A DNA stretch of 64,000 bases, taken from the NCBI RefSeq assembly GCF_014207425.1, contig NZ_JACHFF010000001.1:1076124-1140123 (forward strand), in the 5' to 3' direction. Below are positions 43,137 to 52,518 of the stretch, piece by piece. How positions within the stretch are numbered: position 1 is the first letter of the stretch; the number at the start of each line of letters is the position of its first letter. Position numbers and translations under genes: made by a program. The notes beneath the pieces were generated by a model. The model did no database searches. It saw only the letters and a list, made by a program, of their open reading frames with translations, and was not told the origin of the DNA. The stretch is from Jeotgalicoccus coquinae. Its GTDB lineage: Bacteria > Bacillota > Bacilli > Staphylococcales > Salinicoccaceae.

Positions 43137-44465
43137 ATGTCGCGTTTTTCTACATTTTTAAAGTTCTTCATCCCTTCTGTCATCGGTATATTCATGTTCC
43201 TTGTACCCTTGAATATCGATGGAGAAACTACTGTTCCCGTTGCCTTTCTCGCTGACACGATTATAAATTTCGTCACAATTGAAGTCATTACGCTGTTAAC
43301 TGTCATCACGATTGTGGTCTCGGCTATTTTCAGTATTATATACAGTTGGATTTTAAAATCCGGTTCAGGTTTTATGCACGATGTATTTAACACTTCAAAT
43401 TTCTGGGTTATTTTAAGAACAGTCGGTGCTGTTTTCGCAGTTCTGGCGTATACTCAGGTCGGTCCGGAGATGATTATTTCCGGTAATACAGGTGCGATGA
43501 TCCTAAATGATCTGCAGCCTACATTATTCACAGTATTCATTATTGCAGGTTTCTTCCTGCCGCTTCTGTTAAATTACGGACTGCTTGAATTCGTCGGAAC
43601 GCTTTTCGCTAAAATTATGCGTCCGCTGTTCACACTTCCGGGACGTTCTACAGTCGATAACCTTGCATCATGGGTCGGCGATGGTACTGTCGGTGTTATT
43701 TTAACAAGTAAGCAGTATGAAGACGGTTTTTACTCAAAACGTGAAGCGAGTGTTATCGCTTCAACATTCTCAGTTGTATCTATTACATTTACAATTGTAA
43801 TTCTCGACTTAATCGGCCTGATGAACATGTTCGGCCAGTTCTACTTAACAATTATCGTTGCAGGTGTTGCAGCAGCATTTATTATGCCGCGCATTCCGCC
43901 TTTATCAAGAATTGAAGATACGTATTACAATGACGGCTCGGCACTTGAAGAAACAATTCCCGAAGGCCACAACCCATTCTCATGGGGCTATAAACAGGCT
44001 ATGGAAAAAGCTGAAAAGTCACCGGGTGTCATTTCTTTAATTAAAGAAGGTGTCAAGACAGTATTCGATACATGGTTCGGTGTCCTTCCGGTCGTTATGG
44101 CTATCGGTACACTTGGTACCATTCTTGCAGAATACACACCAATCTTCTCATGGCTTGGAATGCCTTTCGTTCCGCTCCTTGAGATGATCGGAATTCCTGA
44201 AGCACAGGCAATGAGTGAAACACTCTTTATCGGCTTCACCGATATGTTCCTGCCGGCAATTCTGATTGAAGGCGTACAAAGTGATATGACCCGCTTTATC
44301 GTTGGTGCAATGAGTATTACACAGCTCATTTACCTGTCTGAAGTCGGCGGAGTTATTCTCGGTTCCAAGATTCCGCTCGGAATCGGCAAACTGTTTATGA
44401 TTTTCTTATTAAGAACAGTAATCACTTTACCAATCATTATCGTTGCAGCATTCCTTATTTTCTAA
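43137..44465 (+). CDS. YjiH family membrane protein with nucleoside-recognition (Gate) domains
   Basis: 442-aa polytopic protein with about ten helices. Two Gate-like segments are recognisable: GRSTVDNLASWVGDGTVGVILTSKQYEDGFYSKREA (~163-198) and TLFIGFTDMFLPAILIEG ... RFIVGAMSITQLIYLSEVGGVILGSKIPLG (~360-410). This fits the YjiH family, related to concentrative nucleoside transporters but of unproven substrate. The ATG has GAGGTA upstream. A strong bidirectional terminator separates it from convergent tyrS. The upstream cre-like site suggests carbon catabolite control. Confidence 0.88.
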   Translation: MSRFSTFLKFFIPSVIGIFMFLVPLNIDGETTVPVAFLADTIINFVTIEVITLLTVITIVVSAIFSIIYSWILKSGSGFMHDVFNTSNFWVILRTVGAVFAVLAYTQVGPEMIISGNTGAMILNDLQPTLFTVFIIAGFFLPLLLNYGLLEFVGTLFAKIMRPLFTLPGRSTVDNLASWVGDGTVGVILTSKQYEDGFYSKREASVIASTFSVVSITFTIVILDLIGLMNMFGQFYLTIIVAGVAAAFIMPRIPPLSRIEDTYYNDGSALEETIPEGHNPFSWGYKQAMEKAEKSPGVISLIKEGVKTVFDTWFGVLPVVMAIGTLGTILAEYTPIFSWLGMPFVPLLEMIGIPEAQAMSETLFIGFTDMFLPAILIEGVQSDMTRFIVGAMSITQLIYLSEVGGVILGSKIPLGIGKLFMIFLLRTVITLPIIIVAAFLIF

Positions 44466-44470
44466 TAAGC

Positions 44471-44504
44471 AAAAAGTCAGCATCCGTCTGGATGCTGACT
44501 TTTT

Positions 44505-44506
<2 letters not shown>
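44471..44506. terminator. Bidirectional terminator, yjiH / tyrS
   Basis: AAAAAGTCAGCATCC / GGATGCTGACTTTTT with a 4-nt loop between convergent genes. Confidence 0.88.
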
Positions 44507-46007
<1,501 letters not shown>

Positions 46008-46013
46008 TAACCT

Positions 46014-46042
46014 AGTATATTATCAGCATGATAAAAAGTCAA
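46014..46042 (-). promoter_or_regulatory. tyrS promoter
   Basis: TTGACT, 17 bp, TATACT on the - strand, just upstream of the T-box. Confidence 0.8.
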
Positions 46043-46163
46043 GTTCCCTGCAATCATCCCATCCATATTGTTTTGACTTTCCGGCATTTTGATATACGAT
46101 TATATGATTGAATTACAATATGTTTACACCGGCTTTTATCACTATGAGTGTAAGAAGAACATA

Positions 46164-46172
46164 TGATATAAT
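46164..46172 (+). promoter_or_regulatory. Extended -10 promoter of the PBP gene
   Basis: TGA followed by TATAAT, about 20 nt before the AGGAGG of the PBP gene; -35 is weak. Confidence 0.55.
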
Positions 46173-46192
46173 CTTTTTAATAGGAGGTTGGC

Positions 46193-48721
46193 ATGAATAA
46201 GAAAAATGACTTTATTGATAATATAAAAAAGATGTTCTCGCGCAAAGATCCTGACAAAAAGAAAGACAAAGTTCATGGAAAAACAGCGAAGGACAAATAT
46301 CATAATACAGTCGCCCGCTTTAAAAAAGCAGGGTCTCCGCTCAGGGTGTCGTTCTTCACAGCATATGACACTATATGGAATGTATTTTTATTCTTACTAT
46401 TAGCATTCACCCTGCTCGGTATATTCCTTTTCAGCATCGGTCTCGGTTACTTTGCAGCACTCGTCTCGGATGAGGATGTGCTTGCACAGGAAGAAATTTT
46501 CAGCGACCTTACCGAAATGACTGAAAGTACGACTGTATCATTCGGCTCCGGCGAAGAGCTCGGAACATTGAGATCCGACTTACTCCGCGAAACTGTCGAT
46601 TATGAAAACATCTCGGAAAACGTAACAAGTGCATTAATTTCAACCGAAGACGAACACTTCTACGAACATAACGGCGTTGTTCCGAAAGCATTCCTCCGTG
46701 CAACACTGCAGCAGGTTGCAGGCGGAGAAGAAAGTTCCGGAGGCAGTACGATCACCCAGCAGCTTGTTAAAAACCAAATGCTGACAAACGATCCGACATT
46801 CGACCGTAAAGCAACAGAATTACTGCTTGCTTTCAGAGTTGAAAACATACTGTCTAAAGAAGAAATTCTTGAAGCATACTTAAACGCAGTATCATTTGGA
46901 CGTAATGCCAACGGTCAGAATATCGCAGGTATCGAAGCTGCCGCACAAGGTGTATTTAACAAACCCGCTGCAGAGCTGAACATTGCAGAAAGTGCATTTT
47001 TGGCAGGACTCCCGCAAAACCCGTACGCTTACACACCATTCAACCAGGACGGTACAATGAAGGAAGCTGAATTACTTGAAGCCGGTAAAAACCGCCAGGA
47101 ATTCGTTCTTTCAAGAATGCTGACTGAAGGTGCCATTACTCAGGAAGAATACGATCAGGCAATGGAATACAATATTTATGAAACGATGGCTTCAAGTGTT
47201 GTTGTTCCAAATCAGAACTATCCGTTCCTGACAGATGAAATCGAACGCCGCGGTGTGGAAATTATTAAATACATTCTCGCGGAAGAAGAAGGCATCAGCC
47301 GTGAAGACGTCGATTCAACACCGTTAATTAATCAGGAGTACACTCAAAAAGCGAATGAAGCAATGCGTAATGAGGGGTACCGGATTGAGACAACGATTGA
47401 TAAGAACATTTACGATACGATGCAGGAAACGAAAGACAACAGCTTCAGCTACTACGGCCAGCGCAGCAGTCTTGATGCATTGAACGCAGTTGAAGGTGAA
47501 GAAGAAGAAATGCTCGACCACGAAGTCGGCATGGTCCTAAAAGACAATGCTACCGGTAAAATACTCGGCTTCGTCGGCGGACGCGATTACGAAGAATCTG
47601 AAATTAACCACGCAACACAGACTAAACGCCAGGCAGGTTCAACGATGAAACCACTGACAACGTTTGCTCCGGCAATCGATCAGGGATTAATTGCACCGGA
47701 CACGGTACTGCTGGATAAAGAGTTTGATTACAACGGCTATGCGCCGAAGAACTACTCTACTGAAGAGTACGGTATGGTTTCAGCGAAACACGCACTAAGT
47801 AACTCATATAACTTAAGTACATTAAGACTGTGGTCTGAAGTACAAAATCATAATCCGGGACAGTATCTGGATAAGATGAATCTCAACGTATCACAGGAAC
47901 AGTTAAGCTACTTATCATTACCGCTTGGTTCCAATGATATCTCTGTTACACAGAACGTTGATGCATTCTCTACATTCGGAAACGACGGACAAATGACAGA
48001 AAGCTATATGATTGAATCAATTACCGACCCGAGCGGTGAGGTGGTTTACGAACATCAGCAGGATCCGATACAGATATTTAAAGAATCAACATCATTCCTG
48101 ATGGCTGATATGCTTAAAGAATCATTTGTTACCGGCTCTGTTTATCACATTAAAGATTACTACGCATCAGTTCAGGGTGTATATGACTGGTCAGCTAAGA
48201 CCGGTACATCTGAAAACTTCGTCGACTCATGGATGGTTGCATTTAATCCTAAAGTTACATTAGGTATATGGATGGGTTATGACCGTAACATTCCGCAGGT
48301 ATACGACACAGATGCAGAACAATATTACCACCTGTACAACTGGAGAAATATGGCGCAGGCATTATCAAACGCCGCTCCGGAGCAGCTTGGTGCTTACGAG
48401 GAATTCCAGCAGCCTGCTTCAGTCAGAACAGAAAAATTCTGTGCACTGACTATGGAACTGGATGACGACTGCTCAAGCAGTATGGACAAAGCAGTTAACG
48501 GATTAATCGCAGAAGATACACAGTTCTCCAATAAGAGCTCGTTAAACGACACTGCAATTCAATCCCGTATGGGATCAAGGATTGACAGCGGACTATCCAA
48601 CAGCGACTTAAGAGGACGTGTCACGCGTACGTATGACGACCGATATACAGTAGGCGGCCGTTCATCAAGCAAATCATCGAGTAAGTCATCAAGTAAATCT
48701 GATGATGATGACGACGATTAA
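46193..48721 (+). CDS. Class A penicillin-binding protein (transglycosylase-transpeptidase)
   Basis: Bifunctional peptidoglycan synthase of 842 aa. A short basic cytoplasmic N-terminus precedes one helix (~65-90). The GT51 domain (~120-320) shows STEDEHFYEHNGV, GGSTITQQLVKNQML and ILEAYLNAVSFG. The transpeptidase domain has SxxK in AGSTMKPL (~480), SxN-type SNSYNL (~530) and KTGTSENF (~665). The C-terminus is a Ser/Lys tract ending in six Asp, which is atypical. It faces tyrS divergently. The ATG follows AGGAGG. Staphylococci carry a different-sized PBP gene elsewhere, so this may be the PBP1/PBP2 counterpart; I give no symbol. Confidence 0.94.
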   Translation: MNKKNDFIDNIKKMFSRKDPDKKKDKVHGKTAKDKYHNTVARFKKAGSPLRVSFFTAYDTIWNVFLFLLLAFTLLGIFLFSIGLGYFAALVSDEDVLAQEEIFSDLTEMTESTTVSFGSGEELGTLRSDLLRETVDYENISENVTSALISTEDEHFYEHNGVVPKAFLRATLQQVAGGEESSGGSTITQQLVKNQMLTNDPTFDRKATELLLAFRVENILSKEEILEAYLNAVSFGRNANGQNIAGIEAAAQGVFNKPAAELNIAESAFLAGLPQNPYAYTPFNQDGTMKEAELLEAGKNRQEFVLSRMLTEGAITQEEYDQAMEYNIYETMASSVVVPNQNYPFLTDEIERRGVEIIKYILAEEEGISREDVDSTPLINQEYTQKANEAMRNEGYRIETTIDKNIYDTMQETKDNSFSYYGQRSSLDALNAVEGEEEEMLDHEVGMVLKDNATGKILGFVGGRDYEESEINHATQTKRQAGSTMKPLTTFAPAIDQGLIAPDTVLLDKEFDYNGYAPKNYSTEEYGMVSAKHALSNSYNLSTLRLWSEVQNHNPGQYLDKMNLNVSQEQLSYLSLPLGSNDISVTQNVDAFSTFGNDGQMTESYMIESITDPSGEVVYEHQQDPIQIFKESTSFLMADMLKESFVTGSVYHIKDYYASVQGVYDWSAKTGTSENFVDSWMVAFNPKVTLGIWMGYDRNIPQVYDTDAEQYYHLYNWRNMAQALSNAAPEQLGAYEEFQQPASVRTEKFCALTMELDDDCSSSMDKAVNGLIAEDTQFSNKSSLNDTAIQSRMGSRIDSGLSNSDLRGRVTRTYDDRYTVGGRSSSKSSSKSSSKSDDDDDD

Positions 48722-48730
48722 TTGAATAAG

Positions 48731-48764
48731 AAAAAGCACCTCCGCTTGCGGAGGTGCTTTTTTT
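48731..48764 (+). terminator. Intrinsic terminator of the PBP gene
   Basis: AAAAAGCACCTCCGC / GCGGAGGTGCTTTTT with a 2-nt loop and seven T. Confidence 0.9.
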
Positions 48765-48805
48765 GTGCTGTTAACGGAGTCTGGGTAGAGGTTTTGAGAG
48801 AAGAT

Positions 48806-48925
48806 TGGTGTGACACTGTCACTCAAATGGGTTTGACTGACTATGTGGAAACGACACTGTCACTCAAGTGGCTTTGACTGACTATGTGGAAACGACACTG
48901 TCAGTTCCTCGCACCGGCCGCATCA
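48806..48925 (+). repeat. Tandem 41-bp repeat array, about 2.7 copies (array 8)
   Basis: GACACTGTCA recurs at 48812, 48853 and 48894 with intervening GTTTGACTGACTATGTGGAAAC, a 41-bp period. The unit aligns base for base with array 1 and shares its orientation. The hairpin TGAC-ta-TGT / ACA-ct-GTCA is kept. It lies between the PBP terminator and the IS insertion. Confidence 0.93.
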
Positions 48926-48974
48926 CTCAAACCCTCTCATTGTCGTCCAAATATTCCAGCCACCCATTTCAAAC

Positions 48975-48992
48975 AAAAAAAGCCCAAGATCC
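48975..48992 (-). other. Distal arm of the fhs terminator, separated by the IS
   Basis: AAAAAAGCCCAAGATC here pairs with GATTTTGGGCTTTT at 50678-50691. Together they would form the terminator downstream of fhs; the IS lies between the two arms. Confidence 0.75.
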
Positions 48993-49001
48993 GATGATAT
49001 G

Positions 49002-49047
49002 CTCCCCCTAAAGTAGACACTTAAAAAGTAAACTACTTTAGGGGGAG
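49002..49047 (+). promoter_or_regulatory. IS left-end hairpin masking the orfA ribosome-binding site
   Basis: CTCCCCCTAAAGTAG and its perfect 15-bp complement CTACTTTAGGGGGAG, the latter containing the orfA Shine-Dalgarno. Transcripts entering from outside would fold the site shut, whereas transcripts starting inside would not contain the left arm. Confidence 0.75.
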
Positions 49048-49054
49048 TTTTCTC

Positions 49055-49786
49055 TTGAAATCAAACATAAGGTATTCAACGAATGAACTGATTGAATACA
49101 TCGAGTTATATTTAGATGGCACTTCGTTTCGAGCACTCTGTGAAGATTATGAGTTAGATTTAAACGAATCAACTTTTCGACTTTATCTAGATAAATACTT
49201 GAAGCATGGGACGACTGGATTACTGAAGCAACAAAGAAATCGCAACTATTCAAAAGTATTCAAACATCAAGTGGTTCAAGAATACTTCAATAGTAATTTG
49301 TCCTATAAAGGTCTCTCTGTTAAATATAATATTCCGAGTGATCATACGATTAGGAACTGGGTGATACGATATACTGAAGGCAAAGAGAATCAAACGTATT
49401 CTCCAAAACCGGAGGTCTATCAAATGAAAAGCAGAAAAACAACATATGAAGAACGCATCGAGATTGTGGAGCATGTCATCAATCACCAACTATCTTATAA
49501 AGACGCTGCAGAAAAATTTAAGGTCAGCTACACTAACGTCTATTCATGGACGAGAAAGTATAAACAATTTGGACCGAAAGCACTCGAAGACAATCGAGGT
49601 AAGAAGAAGGCGTCGGAAGCTCAGACGGGTGAAGAACAGTTGAAAGCTGAGATTGAAGCGCTCAGAGTCCGAAATCAGTGGTTAGAAATGGAAGTTGAGA
49701 CGCTAAAAAAGCAGGAACAAATGGAAAGAGAGTTGATCAAACAAGAATCCGCCAAAAAGCGTCGTACCAAACGGTCGAAGCATTAA
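49055..49786 (+). CDS. IS3-family transposase OrfA
   Basis: 243-aa DNA-binding subunit, longer than typical OrfA because it has two helix-turn-helix units: residues ~10-75 (TNELIEYIELYLDGTSFRALCEDYEL) and ~130-190 (RIEIVEHVINHQLSYKDAAEKFKVSYTNVYSWTRKY), then a leucine-zipper-like segment (EQLKAEIEALRVRNQWLEMEVETLKKQ). The start is TTG at 49055 behind GGGGGAG. The zero frame contains A_AAA_AAG at 49705-49711, the classical IS3 -1 slippery site, which would produce OrfAB. Confidence 0.9.
   Translation: MKSNIRYSTNELIEYIELYLDGTSFRALCEDYELDLNESTFRLYLDKYLKHGTTGLLKQQRNRNYSKVFKHQVVQEYFNSNLSYKGLSVKYNIPSDHTIRNWVIRYTEGKENQTYSPKPEVYQMKSRKTTYEERIEIVEHVINHQLSYKDAAEKFKVSYTNVYSWTRKYKQFGPKALEDNRGKKKASEAQTGEEQLKAEIEALRVRNQWLEMEVETLKKQEQMERELIKQESAKKRRTKRSKH
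49705..49711 (+). promoter_or_regulatory. Programmed -1 frameshift site A AAA AAG
   Basis: In the orfA frame the codons are CTA AAA AAG. A -1 slip leads into the orfB frame, which is open from the TGA at 49696-49698 to the orfB stop. Confidence 0.8.
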
Positions 49787-49818
49787 AACATAAATATCCG
49801 ATTGTCCATCTTTGCCAG

Positions 49819-50592
49819 GTGCTGGAGATTTCCAGAGCGAGCTATTATAAATGGCTCAATCGAAAACCTGCACAGTATGAAAATAGAGATCAATCATTGA
49901 TGACCATGATGTTAGACACATATCATGCGTTAGATGGCATTTATGGGTATCGTCGAATGACAATATACCTGAATCATTTCAGACAAGCTAAGGTGAATCA
50001 CAAACATGTGTATCGACTGATGAAAATGATGAATTTGAAATCGGTCATCCGTAAAAAGAAACGTAGATATAAGAAAGTTAAGCCGGATTATATCGCTGCG
50101 AATATACTGAACCGTGAATTCCATGCAGCTAAACCGATGCAGAAACTGGTGACAGATATTACTGAATTCAGTACGACCGACGGACGTAAAGTCTATTTAA
50201 GTGCTGTGTTGGATTTATGCACGAATAAAATCATTGCGCATCACATGGACACGCACAGCGAACAATCTCTGGTGACTCAGACATTCAAACAAATAGAGTC
50301 ACGGATAATTGAAGGTCAAACCATCATTCACACAGACCGTGGTTCCCAATACACTTCTCATGCGTTTCATCATTTTATTAAACACACCCAATCCATTCAT
50401 AGTATGTCGCGTCCAGGTAAGTGCATTGATAATGGCCCCATAGAAAACTTTTGGGGCATTATTAAATCTGAGAAGTATTACTTAAATTCATACGACACCG
50501 TTGAAGCCCTTAAACAGGATATCAATGCGTACATTAAATTTTATAATACGCAGCGTGTCACTTTGAAAATGGGTTTAAAGATACCCGCATAA
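49819..50592 (+). CDS. IS3-family transposase OrfB (DDE integrase core)
   Basis: 257 aa from its first internal ATG-type start, but normally made as OrfAB by frameshifting, in which case the frame begins upstream with ...TRIRQKASYQTVEALKHKYPIVHLCQVLEISRASYYKWL. The catalytic triad is D in LVTDITEFS (~112), D in HTDRGSQYTSHAF (~174) and E in GPIENFWGIIKSEKYY (~210). The C-terminus YNTQRVTLKMGLKIPA is slightly short for the family. It seems competent for transposition. Confidence 0.92.
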   Translation: MLEISRASYYKWLNRKPAQYENRDQSLMTMMLDTYHALDGIYGYRRMTIYLNHFRQAKVNHKHVYRLMKMMNLKSVIRKKKRRYKKVKPDYIAANILNREFHAAKPMQKLVTDITEFSTTDGRKVYLSAVLDLCTNKIIAHHMDTHSEQSLVTQTFKQIESRIIEGQTIIHTDRGSQYTSHAFHHFIKHTQSIHSMSRPGKCIDNGPIENFWGIIKSEKYYLNSYDTVEALKQDINAYIKFYNTQRVTLKMGLKIPA

Positions 50593-50597
50593 AAAAA

Positions 50598-50621
50598 CGC
50601 ACACGACAAACGTCGTGTGCG
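50598..50621 (+). terminator. Hairpin at the right end of the IS
   Basis: CGCACACGAC / GTCGTGTGCG perfect 10-bp stem, 4-nt loop, just after orfB and preceded by an A-run; may stop transcription in either direction, including read-through from fhs. Confidence 0.7.
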
Positions 50622-50709
50622 ACCAAAATACTATTTTGTTTTTTTACCTGTCTACTTGACAGGGAGCAGTTCACGAAGATTTTGGGCTTTTATCATTATT
50701 ATTTAAGTT

Positions 50710-52377
50710 CTAGAATAATCCTGTTGAAGAACCGTCAGCATTTACATCCATCTTGTTAGCTGAAGGAACTTTAGGTAGTCCAGGCATCGTCATGATGTCA
50801 CCAGTAAGTGCAACTACGAATCCTGCACCTGCTTTAGCGATAACTTCACGTACTGTTACGTTGAAGCCTGTAGGACGTCCAAGTTTCTTAGGATCGTCTG
50901 ATAATGAGTACTGAGTCTTAGCCATACATACCGGGAAGTTGCCCCAGCCGTTAGCTTCGATATCAGCTATTTGTTTTTTAGCTTTGTCTGTTAAGATAAC
51001 ACCGTCTCCGCCGTATACTTCTGTAACGATCTTCTCAATCTTGTCAGCGATTGGCAGTTCATCTTCGTACAGGTGGTGGAAGTCGTTTCCAGCTTCGACT
51101 GCTGCTAATACTTCATTAGCTAAGTCTACGCCGCCTTCTCCGCCTTTTTCCCATACTTGTGTTAATGCAACGCGTACGCCCTGATCTTTACACCAGTCAA
51201 GAACGAAGTTTCTTTCTTCATCAGTGTCAGTTACAAAGTCGTTTAACGCGATTACAGGCTCAACGCCGAATTTACGGGCGTTCTCGATGTGTTTACCTAA
51301 GTTAACAACACCTTCTTTAAGAGCATCAACGTTAGCTTCGCCTAAGTCAGCTTTAGCTACTCCGCCGTTCATCTTAAGTGCACGGATTGTTGCTACTAAA
51401 ACGATAGCATCAGGCTTGAATCCGCCCATGCGCGCTTTAATGTCCATGAATTTTTCGCCGCCAAGGTCAGAACCGAATCCACACTCAGTTACAACAATAT
51501 CAGCAAGCTGTCTTGCAGTGTTTGTTGCAATGATTGAGTTACATCCGTGTGCAATGTTAGCGAATGGTCCACCGTGAATTAACGCAGGTGTTCCTTCCAT
51601 AGTCTGTACCAGGTTAGGTTTAATAGCTTCTTTAAGAAGAAGTGCTAATGCACCTTCAACTTCAAGTTCCCCAACTGTTACAGGTTTCTTGTCGTAAGTA
51701 TAACCGAATACAATTTTAGCTAATTTTTCTTTAAGATCGATGATGTCGTTTGACAGACATAGTACAGCCATAATTTCACTTGCAACTGTAATATCAAATC
51801 CGTCTTCACGAGGGACACCTCTTGTAGGTCCGCCGAGGCCGACAACTACTTGACGAAGTGCACGGTCGTTCATGTCAATAACACGTTTCCATGTTACACG
51901 GCGCGGATCAATGTTTAACGCGTTGCCGTGGTGAATGTGGTTATCGATGAAAGCACTCAGTGCATTATTTGCTGCAGTAATTGCGTGTAGGTCACCGTTA
52001 AAGTGCAGGTTGATTTCTTCCATTGGTAAAACTTGTGCGTGACCGCCGCCTGTCGCTCCACCTTTAACACCCATTACAGGTCCAAGTGAAGGTTCGCGTA
52101 AAGCAACCATTACTTTTTTACCGATTTTATTGAAAGCATCACTTAGGCCAACAGTTACTGTGGATTTACCTTCACCAGCCGGTGTCGGGTTCATAGCAGA
52201 TACAAGTACGATTTTAGAATCTTCCTTGTCTCCTTCAAGTTGGTTGATGTCTACTTTTGCCTTGTATTTACCATACATTTCTAATGCTTCTTCAGGAATG
52301 CCCGCTTTTTTAGCAATATCCTGAATTGGTTGTATTGAGGCTTTTGACGCAATCTCTTGGTCAGTCAAATGTGCCAT
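50710..52377 (-). CDS. fhs: Formate-tetrahydrofolate ligase
   Basis: ATP-dependent synthesis of 10-formyl-THF from formate, 555 aa, full length. The P-loop-like [21 protein letters not shown] (~62-80), [37 protein letters not shown] (~95-130), [10 protein letters not shown] and PEGE-like later motifs are all conserved. Start is the ATG at 52377 with AGGAG 8 nt upstream; a longer frame to 52464 is rejected. A cre-like stretch GTAAAACGATTTCA (12 of 14) lies at 52408-52421. Its terminator has been opened by the IS element downstream, but the IS right-end hairpin may substitute. Confidence 0.97.
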   Translation of the reverse strand: MAHLTDQEIASKASIQPIQDIAKKAGIPEEALEMYGKYKAKVDINQLEGDKEDSKIVLVSAMNPTPAGEGKSTVTVGLSDAFNKIGKKVMVALREPSLGPVMGVKGGATGGGHAQVLPMEEINLHFNGDLHAITAANNALSAFIDNHIHHGNALNIDPRRVTWKRVIDMNDRALRQVVVGLGGPTRGVPREDGFDITVASEIMAVLCLSNDIIDLKEKLAKIVFGYTYDKKPVTVGELEVEGALALLLKEAIKPNLVQTMEGTPALIHGGPFANIAHGCNSIIATNTARQLADIVVTECGFGSDLGGEKFMDIKARMGGFKPDAIVLVATIRALKMNGGVAKADLGEANVDALKEGVVNLGKHIENARKFGVEPVIALNDFVTDTDEERNFVLDWCKDQGVRVALTQVWEKGGEGGVDLANEVLAAVEAGNDFHHLYEDELPIADKIEKIVTEVYGGDGVILTDKAKKQIADIEANGWGNFPVCMAKTQYSLSDDPKKLGRPTGFNVTVREVIAKAGAGFVVALTGDIMTMPGLPKVPSANKMDVNADGSSTGLF

Positions 52378-52518
52378 CTTCTCAGCTCCTAAATATAATT
52401 TGCAGTTGTAAAACGATTTCACAACTTCATACTCATTATGACATAAAAAAAGAAATAGGACCATTATTAACGGTCCTTATTTCGTTATCTTAATAAATTT
52501 TATTATAAAATGTTAACT

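Larger units (their letters stand above)
49000..50668 (+). mobile_element. IS3-family (IS150-like) insertion sequence, apparently complete
   Basis: 1669 bp bounded by imperfect 20-bp terminal inverted repeats (left 49000-49019 starting TGCTCCC, right 50649-50668, 17 of 20 matching). It contains overlapping orfA/orfB with a programmed -1 frameshift site and an intact DDE transposase. I see no target-site duplication next to the ends. It is inserted between the arms of the fhs terminator. Confidence 0.9.
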
